DNA of 64,000 nt from Gordonia zhenghanii (GTDB lineage Bacteria; Actinomycetota; Actinomycetes; Mycobacteriales; Mycobacteriaceae), in the NCBI RefSeq assembly GCF_021738965.1, contig NZ_JAKKOQ010000020.1, positions 1-64,000 on the forward strand, written 5' to 3'. Position numbers and translations under genes: made by a program. How positions within the stretch are numbered: the stretch's first letter is position 1; every line of letters starts with the position of its first letter. Below the pieces are notes generated by a model. The model saw only the letters and a list, made by a program, of their open reading frames with translations, had not been told where the DNA came from and made no database searches. Below are positions 8,101 to 16,847 of this stretch, one piece after another.

Positions 8101-8877
8101 ATGCCTCAGAGGATCATGATCACCGGTGCCAGTGGTGGATTCGGGCAGGGCGCTGCGCTCGAGCTCGCTCGCCAGGGCCACGACGTGATCGCCGCAGCCG
8201 AGACGTGGCCACAGGTCCGGAGTCTCCGTGCTGATGCCAAGGCCGCTGGCGTCGAGCTCGCTGTCATCAAGCTCAATCTGCTCGACAGCATCGACATTGC
8301 TCACGCCGGTTCCTTCGACGTCGACGTGCTTGTGCTGAACGCCGGTGTCATGGAGGGCGGAGCAATGGTCGACATCCCGTTGCAGCGGGTGCGGGAGTCG
8401 TTCGATATCAACCTGTTCGGGCACCTTGAGCTCGTTCAAGCCATCGCACCGAAGATGATCGCACGCAGTAGTGGGAGGATCATCTGGACCTCCTCGATGG
8501 GTGGGATCCTCGTGGTGCCGTTCCTCGGTGCCTACTGTGCGACCAAGCACGCGATCGAGGCGGTTGCCGGCTCGATGAAGGCCGAACTGGAGCGGTTCGG
8601 AATCAAGGTGGCCACCATCAACCCGGGGGTCTTCGGAACCGGTTTCAATGACACCGGCGCTGAGAGCTACGTGCAGTGGTACGACGCGGACTCCGCGCAG
8701 GTTCCCATGCCGGACTTTGGTCCTTCGCTGGCCGACCAGGCCGATCCGCAGGAAATGGTAGACGCGATGGTCGAAGCCATCGTCGCCGACGACCCCGACT
8801 ACCGGACCATGCGGCCCCTGGCGACCATCGACGCCGCCAAGCAGTGGCAGGAAACGGAATGGACGCAGAAGGCCTGA
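8101..8877 (+). CDS. Short-chain dehydrogenase/reductase (copy 1)
   Basis: A 258-residue classical SDR. The NAD(P)-binding motif is ITGASGGFG (residues 7-15), with the NAG motif in VLVLNAGVMEGG, an active-site Ser in WTSSMGG and the catalytic YxxxK in AYCATKHA. The PGVFGTGF segment matches the PG motif that follows. The ATG at 8101 has AGGAG five bases upstream, so the longer frame from 8032 is rejected. It is followed 30 bases later by a GlcG-like gene, likely in one transcript ending at the hairpin at 9323. The substrate is unknown. It is about 80% identical, without gaps, to the SDR at 31881 (52 differences in 258 by hand). Confidence 0.9.
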   Translation: MPQRIMITGASGGFGQGAALELARQGHDVIAAAETWPQVRSLRADAKAAGVELAVIKLNLLDSIDIAHAGSFDVDVLVLNAGVMEGGAMVDIPLQRVRESFDINLFGHLELVQAIAPKMIARSSGRIIWTSSMGGILVVPFLGAYCATKHAIEAVAGSMKAELERFGIKVATINPGVFGTGFNDTGAESYVQWYDADSAQVPMPDFGPSLADQADPQEMVDAMVEAIVADDPDYRTMRPLATIDAAKQWQETEWTQKA

Positions 8878-8907
8878 GACCCAAACAGAACCAAGGAGAG
8901 CAACCAG

Positions 8908-9309
8908 ATGTCACACCCCACGATCACGCTCGAGACGGCTAGTCGGATCATCGCCGCAGGACAGTCCAAAGCTCGCGATCTCGAGCTGCGAGCAGTCTTC
9001 GCCGTCCTCGACGCCGGAGCGAACCTCGTCGCCTTCGAGCGAATGGACGGTGCATGGCTGGCCTCCAATGATCTGGCCCTGGCGAAATCGCGGACCTCGG
9101 TCATGTTCGAGGCCCCCAGTGAGGCTTTGAACGCTCCGCTGCAGATCGGCGAGCCGGTTCCGCACTTCGACCACACCAACGGCGGTCTGCTTCTCATGGG
9201 CGGCGGCGTTCCGATCTTCGATGACGATGGTCGGCTCATCGGCGCACTCGGTGTCTCGGGCGGAACGCCTGATCAGGACGCCGAGATCGCTCGCGTCGCA
9301 GTCGGTTAG
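8908..9309 (+). CDS. GlcG/HbpS-like heme-binding-domain protein (copy 1)
   Basis: A 133-residue protein of the GlcG/HbpS family (PF03928, formerly DUF336). The pattern is typical: a first helix (LETASRIIAAGQSKA), the strand AVFAVLDAGANLVAFERMDG, AWLASNDLALAKSRT, and a glycine-rich end (LMGGGVPIFDDDGRLIGALG, then VSGGTPDQD). Members bind heme or small cofactors or support oxidative metabolism, but no single function holds for the family. AAGGAG lies just upstream of the ATG. It is linked to the SDR, as in the second cassette, so the two probably act on the same compound; that is inference. Confidence 0.85.
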   Translation: MSHPTITLETASRIIAAGQSKARDLELRAVFAVLDAGANLVAFERMDGAWLASNDLALAKSRTSVMFEAPSEALNAPLQIGEPVPHFDHTNGGLLLMGGGVPIFDDDGRLIGALGVSGGTPDQDAEIARVAVG

Positions 9310-9322
9310 AAGGATTGCATCT

Positions 9323-9360
9323 GGGCGTGCCTCTCGGCGCATGCGTCTTGAGGCACGCCC
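9323..9360 (+). terminator. Hairpin terminator after the SDR/GlcG pair
   Basis: Perfect 11-base stem GGGCGTGCCTC (9323-9333) and GAGGCACGCCC (9350-9360) with a 16-base loop, 13 bases after the GlcG stop codon. There is no U-tract, as is common for actinobacterial terminators. Confidence 0.75.
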
Positions 9361-10056
9361 TACGACTGGCATAAGGAATCGGCGGCGGTCGGCCGGATGC
9401 CGCGGGACGTTGCAAAAATTGGTTGGGCAGGCGACATTCCTCCGGCGGTCAGTTGCGCGCTCGAGCCGTCCATCGTCGCGGCGTCTGGAGGTATCCCAAT
9501 AGTTGACCGCGACGATGCGCGGCGACCAAGCCTTGTGCTGCGGGCAAGCGACGGAGCGCTACGGGCTGCGGCGGTCTATTGGTCGCTGGTGGGAATGATG
9601 CTGACGGACCGACGGTGAGTGACGTCAAAGCGGTCCCGTCCTGACGAAGAGGTGCGTCAGCCTGGGCGATCCGAGAGGTGGCGGGCGGTCACCTGTTCGC
9701 ATCCGCCGACCGTCGGATCGTCATATACACCATTCAGAAACCCTGGTCAGATTACGTCGCGAACACCAGCTACGAGTTCGAGTGGGAGTGGGTGTGGCCG
9801 GGAGCGCTCCCAATGGGATCCTGGCGGAAGTCGCTGCAGTCGATGCTCGACGCCTTCGCGTCAGCCGGACCTCACTCACGAGCGTCACCCAGCCGCGACC
9901 GCTGCCGGAGGCGCGCGAGCGAGGCGCATCACGATGGCTTCGCTCGCTTCTCCAGCCCGCCGAGCTTCCTCTTCCTGTCGGTGGCCCAATCGGGCGGGGA
10001 CCTGGAGAAGTCGGCCGCGGTGTGCTTTGTATCAGTCTTGCCGGGACACCGCAGTT
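9361..10056. other. About 700 bases without a recognisable gene
   Basis: Open frames exist on the plus strand (9397-9618 and 9678-10064), but they lack ribosome sites and their composition drifts to Arg/Ser/Pro-rich shadow sequence. I recognise no domain on either strand. It may be decayed DNA. Confidence 0.5.
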
Positions 10057-10812
10057 TCAGATGAATCGTGATGGCGGTGCGCCGAAGGCGCGCGTAAACG
10101 CGGCGGTGAACGCTGCTGGGGAGGCGTACCCAAGACGAGCAGAGACCTCTGTGACACTTGAGATGGGGAGCAGGCGAAGGCTGGTCAAGAGGCGAGCGCG
10201 CGACCGCCAAGCGGCGGAACTGGTGCCAGTCTGCGCGCGAAACTGGCGATCGAATGTACGCGAGCTCCTGTTCGCTGCCTGTGCCCAGGTTTCATTCGTC
10301 ACAGCGAGGTCTGGGGCTGCAAGATACGTGCGGCACAGCGACCGGAAAGGTTCGTCGCGCGGCAGCGAGACCGACAGGGCCATGGGCGTGAGATGGCGCA
10401 GTTCGTGCAATATCAGGTTGGCGACCGCGCCGTCGCGTCCGGTGACGTCGTAGTCCGGTCTGAAGGTGTTCGCGGTGCGAAGGAGTTCGCGTAAAAGGGG
10501 GTCGATGTCGACGACTATGCAGCGGGTCGGCCACCATGGTGCGGCGTCCGGTTCGATGTACAGGCTCCAGGTCGTGACGCGATCCATCAGGACCTCGTGC
10601 GCGACACCTGGTGGGATAACGACAGCGCGGTCAGTAGGAACGGTCCATGCCCCGTCGTCGGTCTCGACTTGCATTACTCCGCTCGCGCCGTAGAGCAATT
10701 GCGCCCGGCGATGCGCGTGACGAGCTAGTACGTGACCGGGCGGGTAGTCGGTCCCGAGCGGGAGAACATCGACCGGGAAGTGATCGATGTCATCGAGGCG
10801 AAGGTTGTGCAC
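10057..10812 (-). CDS. AraC-family regulator with N-terminal cupin domain
   Basis: A 251-residue regulator. The N-terminal third is an AraC-type cupin sensor (HAHRRAQLLYGASGVMQVET, then VIPPGVAHEVLM). The last 100 residues form the double helix-turn-helix: first HTH around TWAQAANRSSRTFDRQFRAQ, second around VTEVSARLGYASPAAFTAAF, ending FTRAFGAPPSRFI. It is divergent from the TauE/SafE gene with 84 bases between their starts. Small AraC-cupin regulators often control an adjacent transporter, so it may activate that exporter; this is inference. The effector is unknown. Confidence 0.85.
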   Translation of the reverse strand: MHNLRLDDIDHFPVDVLPLGTDYPPGHVLARHAHRRAQLLYGASGVMQVETDDGAWTVPTDRAVVIPPGVAHEVLMDRVTTWSLYIEPDAAPWWPTRCIVVDIDPLLRELLRTANTFRPDYDVTGRDGAVANLILHELRHLTPMALSVSLPRDEPFRSLCRTYLAAPDLAVTNETWAQAANRSSRTFDRQFRAQTGTSSAAWRSRARLLTSLRLLPISSVTEVSARLGYASPAAFTAAFTRAFGAPPSRFI

Positions 10813-10896
10813 GACGCCACTCTAGTGGCTAAAACGCGAAAGGTCGTGAGTGAGGATCGATTGCCCGCCTCTATTGACGCGCGGTGTGATGGAACC

Positions 10897-11691
10897 ATGA
10901 CATTGTTGGTGCTGATTTTCGTGGGCTTAGCTGTCGGTGTGACGACGGTCCTTTTCGGCTTCGGCGGGGGCTTCGTCACGGTCCCCATCATCCTGCTCAT
11001 CGACGCGGCGCGAGGGCCTGATGCTCTGCGGATCGCGGTCGCGACATCGGCGCTGGTGATGCTCGTCAACGCGGTGATCGCAACCTCGGCGACGCGGCGG
11101 AGTGTTCTTGCTCATCTCCGTGGACGGAGGACGCTGTTCTCCCTGCTCGCCCTCGGAGGTGCGGCAGGCGCGGTTGGTGCGTTATTCGTTCCCGACGTCG
11201 TCCCGCGGTGGGGCTTCGTCATATACATCGGCATCACTGTTGTCGATCTGCTGCTCCGCCCAGGGTTCTTCCCCGGGCGAGGACCGGTGCGACGGCCAAA
11301 GGAAAGCAGTGATCGCGCACTCCCAGACGGCTGGGGAATCCCAATCGGTGGACTCGCGTCCTTCCTCGGGGTGGGAGGGAGCGTGATGACTGTGCCGATG
11401 ATGCGTCGCTCCGGTATGGACATGGGAGTGGCGACGTCGTTGGCGAATCCGCTGACCATCGCGATCGCGGCACCGGCAATGGTCGTGGCATTGGTGTTCG
11501 GCCGTGGCATCGCCTCGGCTCCTGGTCTGATCGGAACCGTCGACGTCGCATCGGCGTTGGCGCTGCTGGCGGGTGCGATCCCGGTCATCGTCCTACTTCG
11601 ACGACGGCCTCCGAAAATCAGCAATGCCGTGCACAGTTGGGCCTACCTCGCGCTACTTGTCGTGGCCGCGATCGCAGTGGCGATCGCGTGA
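10897..11691 (+). CDS. TauE/SafE-family membrane exporter
   Basis: A 264-residue polytopic membrane protein of the TauE/SafE family (putative sulfite or organosulfur anion exporters). The first segment, LLVLIFVGLAVGVTTVLFGF with the following GGGFVTVPI, is the family N-terminal repeat. The second repeat begins with IGGLASFLGVGGSVMTVPMM, so the two pseudo-repeats are both intact. I count about seven or eight hydrophobic segments. The ATG at 10897 is chosen over 10732, which would add a charged non-membrane leader overlapping the divergent AraC gene. The substrate cannot be told from sequence. Confidence 0.85.
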   Translation: MTLLVLIFVGLAVGVTTVLFGFGGGFVTVPIILLIDAARGPDALRIAVATSALVMLVNAVIATSATRRSVLAHLRGRRTLFSLLALGGAAGAVGALFVPDVVPRWGFVIYIGITVVDLLLRPGFFPGRGPVRRPKESSDRALPDGWGIPIGGLASFLGVGGSVMTVPMMRRSGMDMGVATSLANPLTIAIAAPAMVVALVFGRGIASAPGLIGTVDVASALALLAGAIPVIVLLRRRPPKISNAVHSWAYLALLVVAAIAVAIA

Positions 11692-11767
11692 TTAGCGGGC
11701 AGGGTCTTCGGCAATCGCGAAATATACGACATCGCGTCTACCGACGCGCTGTGTGAAACGGCTGATC

Positions 11768-12145
11768 TCATGATGCGCCGCTATCTTCGCGGATTCCGCT
11801 TTGTATCCTCAGGCAAATCTCCCGAAGCTGGCGTTTCTGCCCGGTGGTGAGCTTGCTGAGCACGAGCTGGTGAACCAACGCTGCGTGGCCTGGAGTCGCA
11901 GCGTTCGCGACGGTCCCGCCCGTGTCGGTGAGCGTGGCGAGGGCGGAGCGACCATTGTTTGGGTCAGGCGAGCGTCTGACCCGCCCTTTTCGTTCGAGGC
12001 GAGAAGCCGCGCGCGAGAGTCTGGAGAGTGAACTATAGGCGTAGCCCGCGACCATGGTCATGCGCAACCTGCGCTCCTCCGCGGTAGCGAGGGCGTACAT
12101 GATGCCGTACCCGAAGTGGGTCAACTGTGCTTCGATCATCCTCAA
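11768..12145 (-). pseudogene. MarR-family regulator, N-terminally truncated
   Basis: The frame encodes the MarR winged helix: ALATAEERRLRMTMVAGYAY, SSLSRLSRAASRLERKGRVR, RSPDPNNGRSALATLTDTG and a C-terminal helix (LTTGQKRQLREICLRIQ). The usual N-terminal dimerisation helix is cut short: the frame begins at TTG (12145) or the ATG two codons on, and upstream codons run to a stop near 12190 without a start. The segment STADSFLSRVLPLRMIEAQL upstream looks like residual MarR helix, so the gene was probably longer. It may be a remnant or a short active form. It lies behind the XRE-cupin gene on the same strand. Confidence 0.6.
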
Positions 12146-12202
12146 CGGGAGAACCCGTGAAAGAAACGAATCGGCAGTCGACCCAGTTCCAGTCCCCAGC
12201 CC

Positions 12203-12778
12203 TCAAGCGTCGCGTATGTGGATCTGCTCGCCCTGAGCGCTAAAGAGGGTGAGTACCTCGACGGGCTCCATTGAGCCGCTGGCCATGCCGTGCGGCGCGG
12301 CCGTGTCGAACTCGGCTACCTCTCCCGCTCCGAGGATGGTGAGCTCCGCGCCAATCTTCAAGTGCAGCGTCCCGGTGAGAACGAAAAGCCACTCGTAGCC
12401 AACATGGATGCTTTGGGTGATGGCGATGTCCGGCTCACGTCCAGGCAGTATGACCTTGAAGGCCTGGACTCCGATGGGCCGGGTCGTAAGAGGGATGAAG
12501 ATCATTCCGTGACGTCGGACGGGCTTGGGATGCACGCGCGGGTCGCCCGATGCGGGAGCGCCGACGAGCTCGTCGAGAGGTACGTGAAAGACGCGGGCAA
12601 TCTTCAACAGCACATCGAGACTTGGATTGCGGAGCCCCGACTCCAGTCTCGACAGGATGCTGATCGAGACTCCCGTGCTCTCGCTCACATCCGCGAGCCG
12701 GAGGCCTCGCCTAGTGCGCAGCTCCTTCATCCGCGCGCCAACCCCGTCGATCACGGCATCAAGATCCTCATGATTCAT
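12203..12778 (-). CDS. XRE-family regulator with C-terminal cupin domain
   Basis: A 191-residue protein. Residues 10-70 are a HipB/XRE helix-turn-helix (MKELRTRRGLRLADVSESTG, then SISILSRLESGLRNPSLDVL). The C-terminal half is a cupin_2 barrel (SIHVGYEWLFVLTGTLHLKI, LGAGEVAEFDTAAPHGMAS). This architecture is typical of small-molecule-responsive repressors of nearby enzyme or transporter genes. The ATG at 12778 is preferred over the longer frame from 12814. It is divergent from the flavoprotein gene at 12856, with 77 bases holding two direct repeats of GTTTGCAGT. I infer it controls the flavoprotein-methyltransferase-exporter-OYE run. Confidence 0.85.
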   Translation of the reverse strand: MNHEDLDAVIDGVGARMKELRTRRGLRLADVSESTGVSISILSRLESGLRNPSLDVLLKIARVFHVPLDELVGAPASGDPRVHPKPVRRHGMIFIPLTTRPIGVQAFKVILPGREPDIAITQSIHVGYEWLFVLTGTLHLKIGAELTILGAGEVAEFDTAAPHGMASGSMEPVEVLTLFSAQGEQIHIRDA

Positions 12779-12797
12779 GTCAGCAAGCCTGCCAAGC

Positions 12798-12827
12798 GTT
12801 TGCAGTCCCCGCAAGTCGGTTTGCAGT
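12798..12827. promoter_or_regulatory. Direct repeats between XRE-cupin and flavoprotein genes
   Basis: GTTTGCAGT occurs at 12798-12806 and again at 12819-12827, start to start 21 bases, two turns of the helix. The position in the divergent gap suggests an operator for the XRE-cupin protein. Function inferred. Confidence 0.4.
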
Positions 12828-12855
12828 TGTGTCTGTCATCGCGCAAATTAGCCAG

Positions 12856-13806
12856 ATGACGAAAATCGACTGGGACGTTGTAGTGATTGGTGGCGGCAGC
12901 GCCGGCCTGAGCGCGGCGCTGATGCTCGGGCGGGCGCGCCGCCGGGTGCTGGTGCTCGATGCGGGGGCACCCCGGAACAGGTTCACCGCCCACATGCACG
13001 GCTCCCTCGGACACGACGGAAAATCGCCCATAGAACTCCTCTCGACCGCCCGGGACGAGGTTGAGGGTCACGGCGGTGTGGTTCGGAATGCGACTGCGGT
13101 GACAACCCGTCGAGAGGACGATGGTTTCGCTATCGAGACCACCGACGCTCGCATCGTGATGGCTCGGACGATTCTGGTGGCAACCGGTGCCAGGGATGAG
13201 CTTCCCGAGATCGACGGCCTTAGCGAGCGTTGGGGCAGCGGGGTTGCAGTGTGCCCGTACTGCGACGGCTATGAGGTGGGAAATGGCCGGATTGGGATCC
13301 TCGCTACCGGGCCCGGCAGCGTTTTCCAGGCACAACTACTCCGCCAGTGGTCAGACCAGATCATCTACCTCCCCAACGCCACCGAAACCCCGTCAGGTGA
13401 GGAAAGGTCCGCGTTCGAGGCCCGCGGCATCCGCATCGAGAACGGACTGGTCAAGCGCGTGCTGTCACACACCGACAAGTTGTCCGGCGTGGAGTTCGAC
13501 GACGGGCGGACAATCGAGCTGGATGCGATCTTCACGGTCTCGCGCCTGATCCCGCAGGACTCACCGCTACGCCAGCTCAATGCCGAACGCACGGAACACC
13601 CCTGGGGATCGTTCGCCACCGTCGACCCGAACGGTAAGACGAGCGTGGACGGCGTATGGGCAGCCGGGAACGTGGTCAATGCGATGGCGAACGTGCCCGT
13701 CTCCATCGGCACCGCCGCCCTCGCTGCGGGAGCGATCAACCACGCTCTCGTCCTCGACGACATCCGCCTCGCACTTGACAGTAACGCAGTGGCGGCCACG
13801 AGATGA
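12856..13806 (+). CDS. Thioredoxin-reductase-like FAD/NAD(P)H oxidoreductase
   Basis: A 316-residue pyridine-nucleotide-disulfide oxidoreductase. The FAD dinucleotide fold is at the start (VVVIGGGSAGLSAALMLGRA), with GxGDG-like sequence replaced late by DGVWAAGNVV. The redox-active pair is in AVCPYCDGYEV (CPYC). The NAD(P) domain motif is degenerate: where GxGxxG is expected it reads IGILATGPGSV. The ATG at 12856 (MTKIDWD) begins the FAD fold; an upstream GTG at 12829 would add nine residues. Stop and next start overlap (ATGA, 13803-13806), so it is translationally coupled to the methyltransferase. Such enzymes accompany methyltransferases and redox-stress genes in actinobacteria; the partner substrate is unknown. 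Confidence 0.85.
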   Translation: MTKIDWDVVVIGGGSAGLSAALMLGRARRRVLVLDAGAPRNRFTAHMHGSLGHDGKSPIELLSTARDEVEGHGGVVRNATAVTTRREDDGFAIETTDARIVMARTILVATGARDELPEIDGLSERWGSGVAVCPYCDGYEVGNGRIGILATGPGSVFQAQLLRQWSDQIIYLPNATETPSGEERSAFEARGIRIENGLVKRVLSHTDKLSGVEFDDGRTIELDAIFTVSRLIPQDSPLRQLNAERTEHPWGSFATVDPNGKTSVDGVWAAGNVVNAMANVPVSIGTAALAAGAINHALVLDDIRLALDSNAVAATR

Positions 13807-14432
13807 GCGCCACCACAACGTCGAGTGAGCGGTTCTGGGAGCCCCACTACCAGAAAGTGGAACAGTCCTGGGGAACTCGACCCAACGCGGCCCTTGCCGC
13901 CGCCATCGACGATCTGAGTACTGTTCCGGCTCGCGCTCTGGACCTGGGATGCGGCCACGGTGGGGATGCGCTCTGGCTAGCGTCGAATGACTGGCAGGTC
14001 ACAGCAGTGGATGTCTCCACTACAGCCGTCGCACGGGTGACCGAAACGGCACAGAGAGGCGAGCTCGGAAAGCGAGTTACCGCCATCCAGCAGGATCTCG
14101 CCAACGGCCTTCCTTCCGGACCCTTCGAGCTGGTCTACGCCTCCTACTTCCACACACCAGTGGCGATCGACCGAGACGCAATCATCGGCCGCGCAGCGGG
14201 CCTCCTGGCACCGCACGGCTTCCTCGTCGCCGTCGATCACGCATCGTCAGCACCGTGGTCCTGGGGAGACCCAAACCAGACGTTCCCTTCCGCTCACGAA
14301 ACACTCACGAGGTTCGGCTGCGGCGAGGGTTTGAGAGTCGTGCGCGCAGAAACCACATGGCGCGAAGCCGCCGGACCCGGCGGACAGCGCGCCAAGGTCG
14401 CGGACAACATCATGGTCGCCCAACGCGTGTAA
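13803..14432 (+). CDS. Class I SAM-dependent methyltransferase
   Basis: A 209-residue methyltransferase. SAM-binding motif I is ARALDLGCGHGGDALWLAS; the acidic end of strand 2 is TAVDVSTTAV, and motif II is near QQDLANGLPSGPFELVYAS. The short length and HxxxV-type segment (SYFHTPVAID) resemble small-molecule methyltransferases of the thiopurine/tellurite-resistance group rather than DNA or rRNA enzymes. It overlaps the flavoprotein gene by four bases and precedes a DHA2 exporter, which suggests a role in detoxifying a reactive compound before or beside export. The start ATG is fixed by the overlap. Confidence 0.8.
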   Translation: MSATTTSSERFWEPHYQKVEQSWGTRPNAALAAAIDDLSTVPARALDLGCGHGGDALWLASNDWQVTAVDVSTTAVARVTETAQRGELGKRVTAIQQDLANGLPSGPFELVYASYFHTPVAIDRDAIIGRAAGLLAPHGFLVAVDHASSAPWSWGDPNQTFPSAHETLTRFGCGEGLRVVRAETTWREAAGPGGQRAKVADNIMVAQRV

Positions 14433-14525
14433 TCGGTCGCCCAGCGCCAATTCAAGCTTCCTTCCTACTTCACCACCCCGTCACTGCGGGCCTATCGGTC
14501 TGCCCAGAACTCAGGGATAACCCAC

Positions 14526-16016
14526 GTGTCAGATTCACAGGGCGTCACGCAGTCACCATCCGCCTCAACGGACCCACGGAAGTGGTTCGCCCTCGTGGCG
14601 ATCACCCTGGCCAGCCTCATGGTCGTACTCGACGCCTCCATCATCAATATCGTCTTGCCTGAAGCGCAGCAGGAGCTCGGAATCTCGGAAGCCGATCGTG
14701 TCTGGGCCGTGACCGCGTACGCGATCACCTTCGGCGGTCTTCTGATGCTCGGCGGTCGAATCGCGGACATCGTAGGACGTAAGAAGACCCTGATCATCTC
14801 GCTCGTCGGCTTCGCGATCGTGTCAGCCATTGGCGGTCTCGCATTCACGCCGGAGATGCTCTTCACCGCTCGCGCCGCCCAAGGTGTGTTCGCCGCAGCT
14901 CTCGCACCTGCTGCCCTGTCCTTACTGAATGTCACCTTTACCCAACCTCGTGAACGAGCACGAGCGTTCGCCGCCTACGGGGCAGTCCAGGGGGCCGGTG
15001 GTGCTATCGGCCTGCTCCTCGGCGGGGTACTGACTGAGTTCATCAACTGGCGCTGGACGCTGTTCATCAACGTGCCGATTTCGCTCGTCGCCGTAGCCAT
15101 GACGCTGTGGGCGGTTCGAGAGAGCCGAGGCGGGAACTCGCGCCACCTGGACATTCTCGGCGCGGTACTGGTCACCGCGGGATCCGCGCTCCTCGTCGTC
15201 GGGTTCACCTACGCCGCAAAACCCGGGTTCGGCTGGAGCAGCGCCGTCACCATCGCCTCACTCATCGGGGCTGTCGCGCTGCTCGCAGCCTTCGTGATCG
15301 CACAGATGAAGGTGAAGAACCCGATGCTTCCCTTGCGCATCCTGACGAACCGCACGCGCGCTGGAGCGCTCCTCGCCGGCTTCCTCGCCAATGCGGCAGT
15401 ATTCGGAATGTTCCTCTTCCTCACGTACTACCTGCAACTCTCCCTCGGCTTCACGCCGCTGCAGACCGGCTTCGTCTTCCTCCCATTCAGCATCGGCATA
15501 GTCGTGAGTGCGACCCTGTCCTCATCTCTGTTGCCCAGGATCGGATCTAAGCCACTCATCGTGGGCGGCTTGGTTCTCGCCACAGCGGGCATGGGCTGGC
15601 TGACCATGATCGGTGAATCGTCATGGATCACCGTCGTGCTGCCCTCGCAGATCCTGATGGGCCTAGGACTCGGCGTGATGTACGTCGCGATCAACAACGC
15701 CGCACTGAACGGCGTCATGGACGCGGACTCCGGGATTGCCAGCGCCACGATCAACACCACTCAGCAACTCGGTGGAGCCCTCGGCGTCGCGCTGCTGAAC
15801 ACCGTCTACGCCAACGCACTCCTCGCGAGCGGCTCGGGGACGCCGCCCGAGGACCCGACCCTCGCTGCTTACCAAACCGCGTTCCTCGTGTCCGCTGCGC
15901 TCCTCCTCGCCGCGACGATCGCCGGTCTACTCACCCGCAACTCCGGCAAACGATCGCCGAGGACCGACGCCATGACAGATGAAACCGGTGACCGCATACC
16001 AGCTGCTACGCACTAG
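14526..16016 (+). CDS. MFS drug exporter, DHA2 (EmrB/QacA) type
   Basis: A 496-residue polytopic protein with about 14 hydrophobic segments. Family signs are LDASIINIVLPEAQQELGIS in helix 1, then GGRIADIVGRKKTLIISLVG (motif A), the motif C region around LLLGGVLTEFINWRWTLFIN, and a second half starting near MLPLRILTNRTRAGALLAGF. The start is GTG at 14526. It probably exports a toxic organic compound using the proton gradient. It lies 93 bases after the methyltransferase on the same strand and precedes the disrupted old yellow enzyme gene. Substrate unknown. Confidence 0.9.
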   Translation: MSDSQGVTQSPSASTDPRKWFALVAITLASLMVVLDASIINIVLPEAQQELGISEADRVWAVTAYAITFGGLLMLGGRIADIVGRKKTLIISLVGFAIVSAIGGLAFTPEMLFTARAAQGVFAAALAPAALSLLNVTFTQPRERARAFAAYGAVQGAGGAIGLLLGGVLTEFINWRWTLFINVPISLVAVAMTLWAVRESRGGNSRHLDILGAVLVTAGSALLVVGFTYAAKPGFGWSSAVTIASLIGAVALLAAFVIAQMKVKNPMLPLRILTNRTRAGALLAGFLANAAVFGMFLFLTYYLQLSLGFTPLQTGFVFLPFSIGIVVSATLSSSLLPRIGSKPLIVGGLVLATAGMGWLTMIGESSWITVVLPSQILMGLGLGVMYVAINNAALNGVMDADSGIASATINTTQQLGGALGVALLNTVYANALLASGSGTPPEDPTLAAYQTAFLVSAALLLAATIAGLLTRNSGKRSPRTDAMTDETGDRIPAATH

Positions 16017-16112
16017 GCACACTTCGGCCTCTCCTGCATGACCCGACCAACCCACACAACCTGAACGCGGCCCAACGCTACGAGCATGCGCCACACGACC
16101 CGAGAGAAGACT

Positions 16113-16467
16113 ATGGACCTCTTCACCCCACTGACGCTCGGCGATCTACGCCTCGATAACCGGATCGTCATGGCACCAATGACACGCAGGCGCGCTGATG
16201 CCGACGGGACACCGACAAAGTTGCAGGCGGAGTACTACGCGCAACGCGCCGGCCTCGGCCTGATCATCACGGAGGGCGTCTATCCGAGCCGAGAGGCACG
16301 CGGCTATCCGGGCCAGCCGGGCATCATCACTTCCGAACAAGCAGCCGGATGGGCCCGTGTCGCTGATGCCGTACACGACGCCGGCGCGACGATAGCTATG
16401 CAGATCATGCACGGCGGACGCGTCACCCACCCCGACATCACCGGCACCGAACGCATCGTCGCACCTA
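16113..16467 (+). pseudogene. Old yellow enzyme (NADH:flavin oxidoreductase), 5' part, split by IS5-bounded insertion
   Basis: The N-terminal third of an OYE-family FMN enzyme: MDLFTPLTLGDLRLDNRIVM, APMTRRRADADGTPTKL, YYAQRAGLGLIITEGV and AMQIMHGGRVTHPD. The ATG at 16113 has GAGAGAAG just upstream. The gene is cut at 16467, where an IS5-type end begins. The next codons of the gene are found at 18812: joining the two sides with TA counted once restores GTERIVAPSAIPAAGEVHAV in frame. OYE enzymes reduce activated alkenes, nitro compounds and quinones, which fits the detoxification theme of the preceding genes. It is inactive here. Confidence 0.85.
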
Positions 16468-16550
16468 GGGCGTGTCTCACAAACATTGCTGGGACCAGGC
16501 GATGACCGCGTTGAGCACCACCGCGGCGCGGAACACGATCGCGAGCTTGT
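16468..16550 (-). repeat. Fragment of an IS5-family element (3' end of transposase)
   Basis: Closely matches 17877-17956, the 3' end of the IS5 transposase gene. On the minus strand it encodes LAIVFRAAVVLNAVIAWSQQ, the conserved C-terminus of the same family. The homology stops near 16550. Confidence 0.8.
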
Positions 16551-16593
16551 CGGAGTGAACCGCCCTGGGTTTCGTTCCGTTCTTCATGCAAGG

Positions 16594-16770
16594 ATGGAAC
16601 CGAACCAGAGATGCTCTCCCGAGATGCGCGAGCGCGCCCTCCGGATGCTCGATGAAGCGCGCGCGAGCGGCGGTCGACCGAACCTGATGTCCGCGGTGCG
16701 GCATGCCGCCTCGGCCTGCTCGGTATGAGCGCCGCGACCGAATCGGCCCAGCGAACGCTCGCTGGATAGG
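16594..16770 (+). pseudogene. IS3-family OrfA fragment, N-terminal, frameshifted
   Basis: Encodes the start of an IS3-type OrfA: CSPEMRERALRMLDEARASG followed by RPNLMSAVRHAA. A one-base shift near 16715 leads into GLLGMSAATES, the expected continuation, in another frame. No OrfB follows. It is a short relic between the IS5 fragment and the MarR gene. Confidence 0.65.
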
Positions 16771-16847
16771 GAACCCGATAGGGACGAAACTCAGAGCGAT
16801 TCAGTTCGCGTCGTGACTGAACATGTTCGAAGGCTGGTTCTCGGTTC

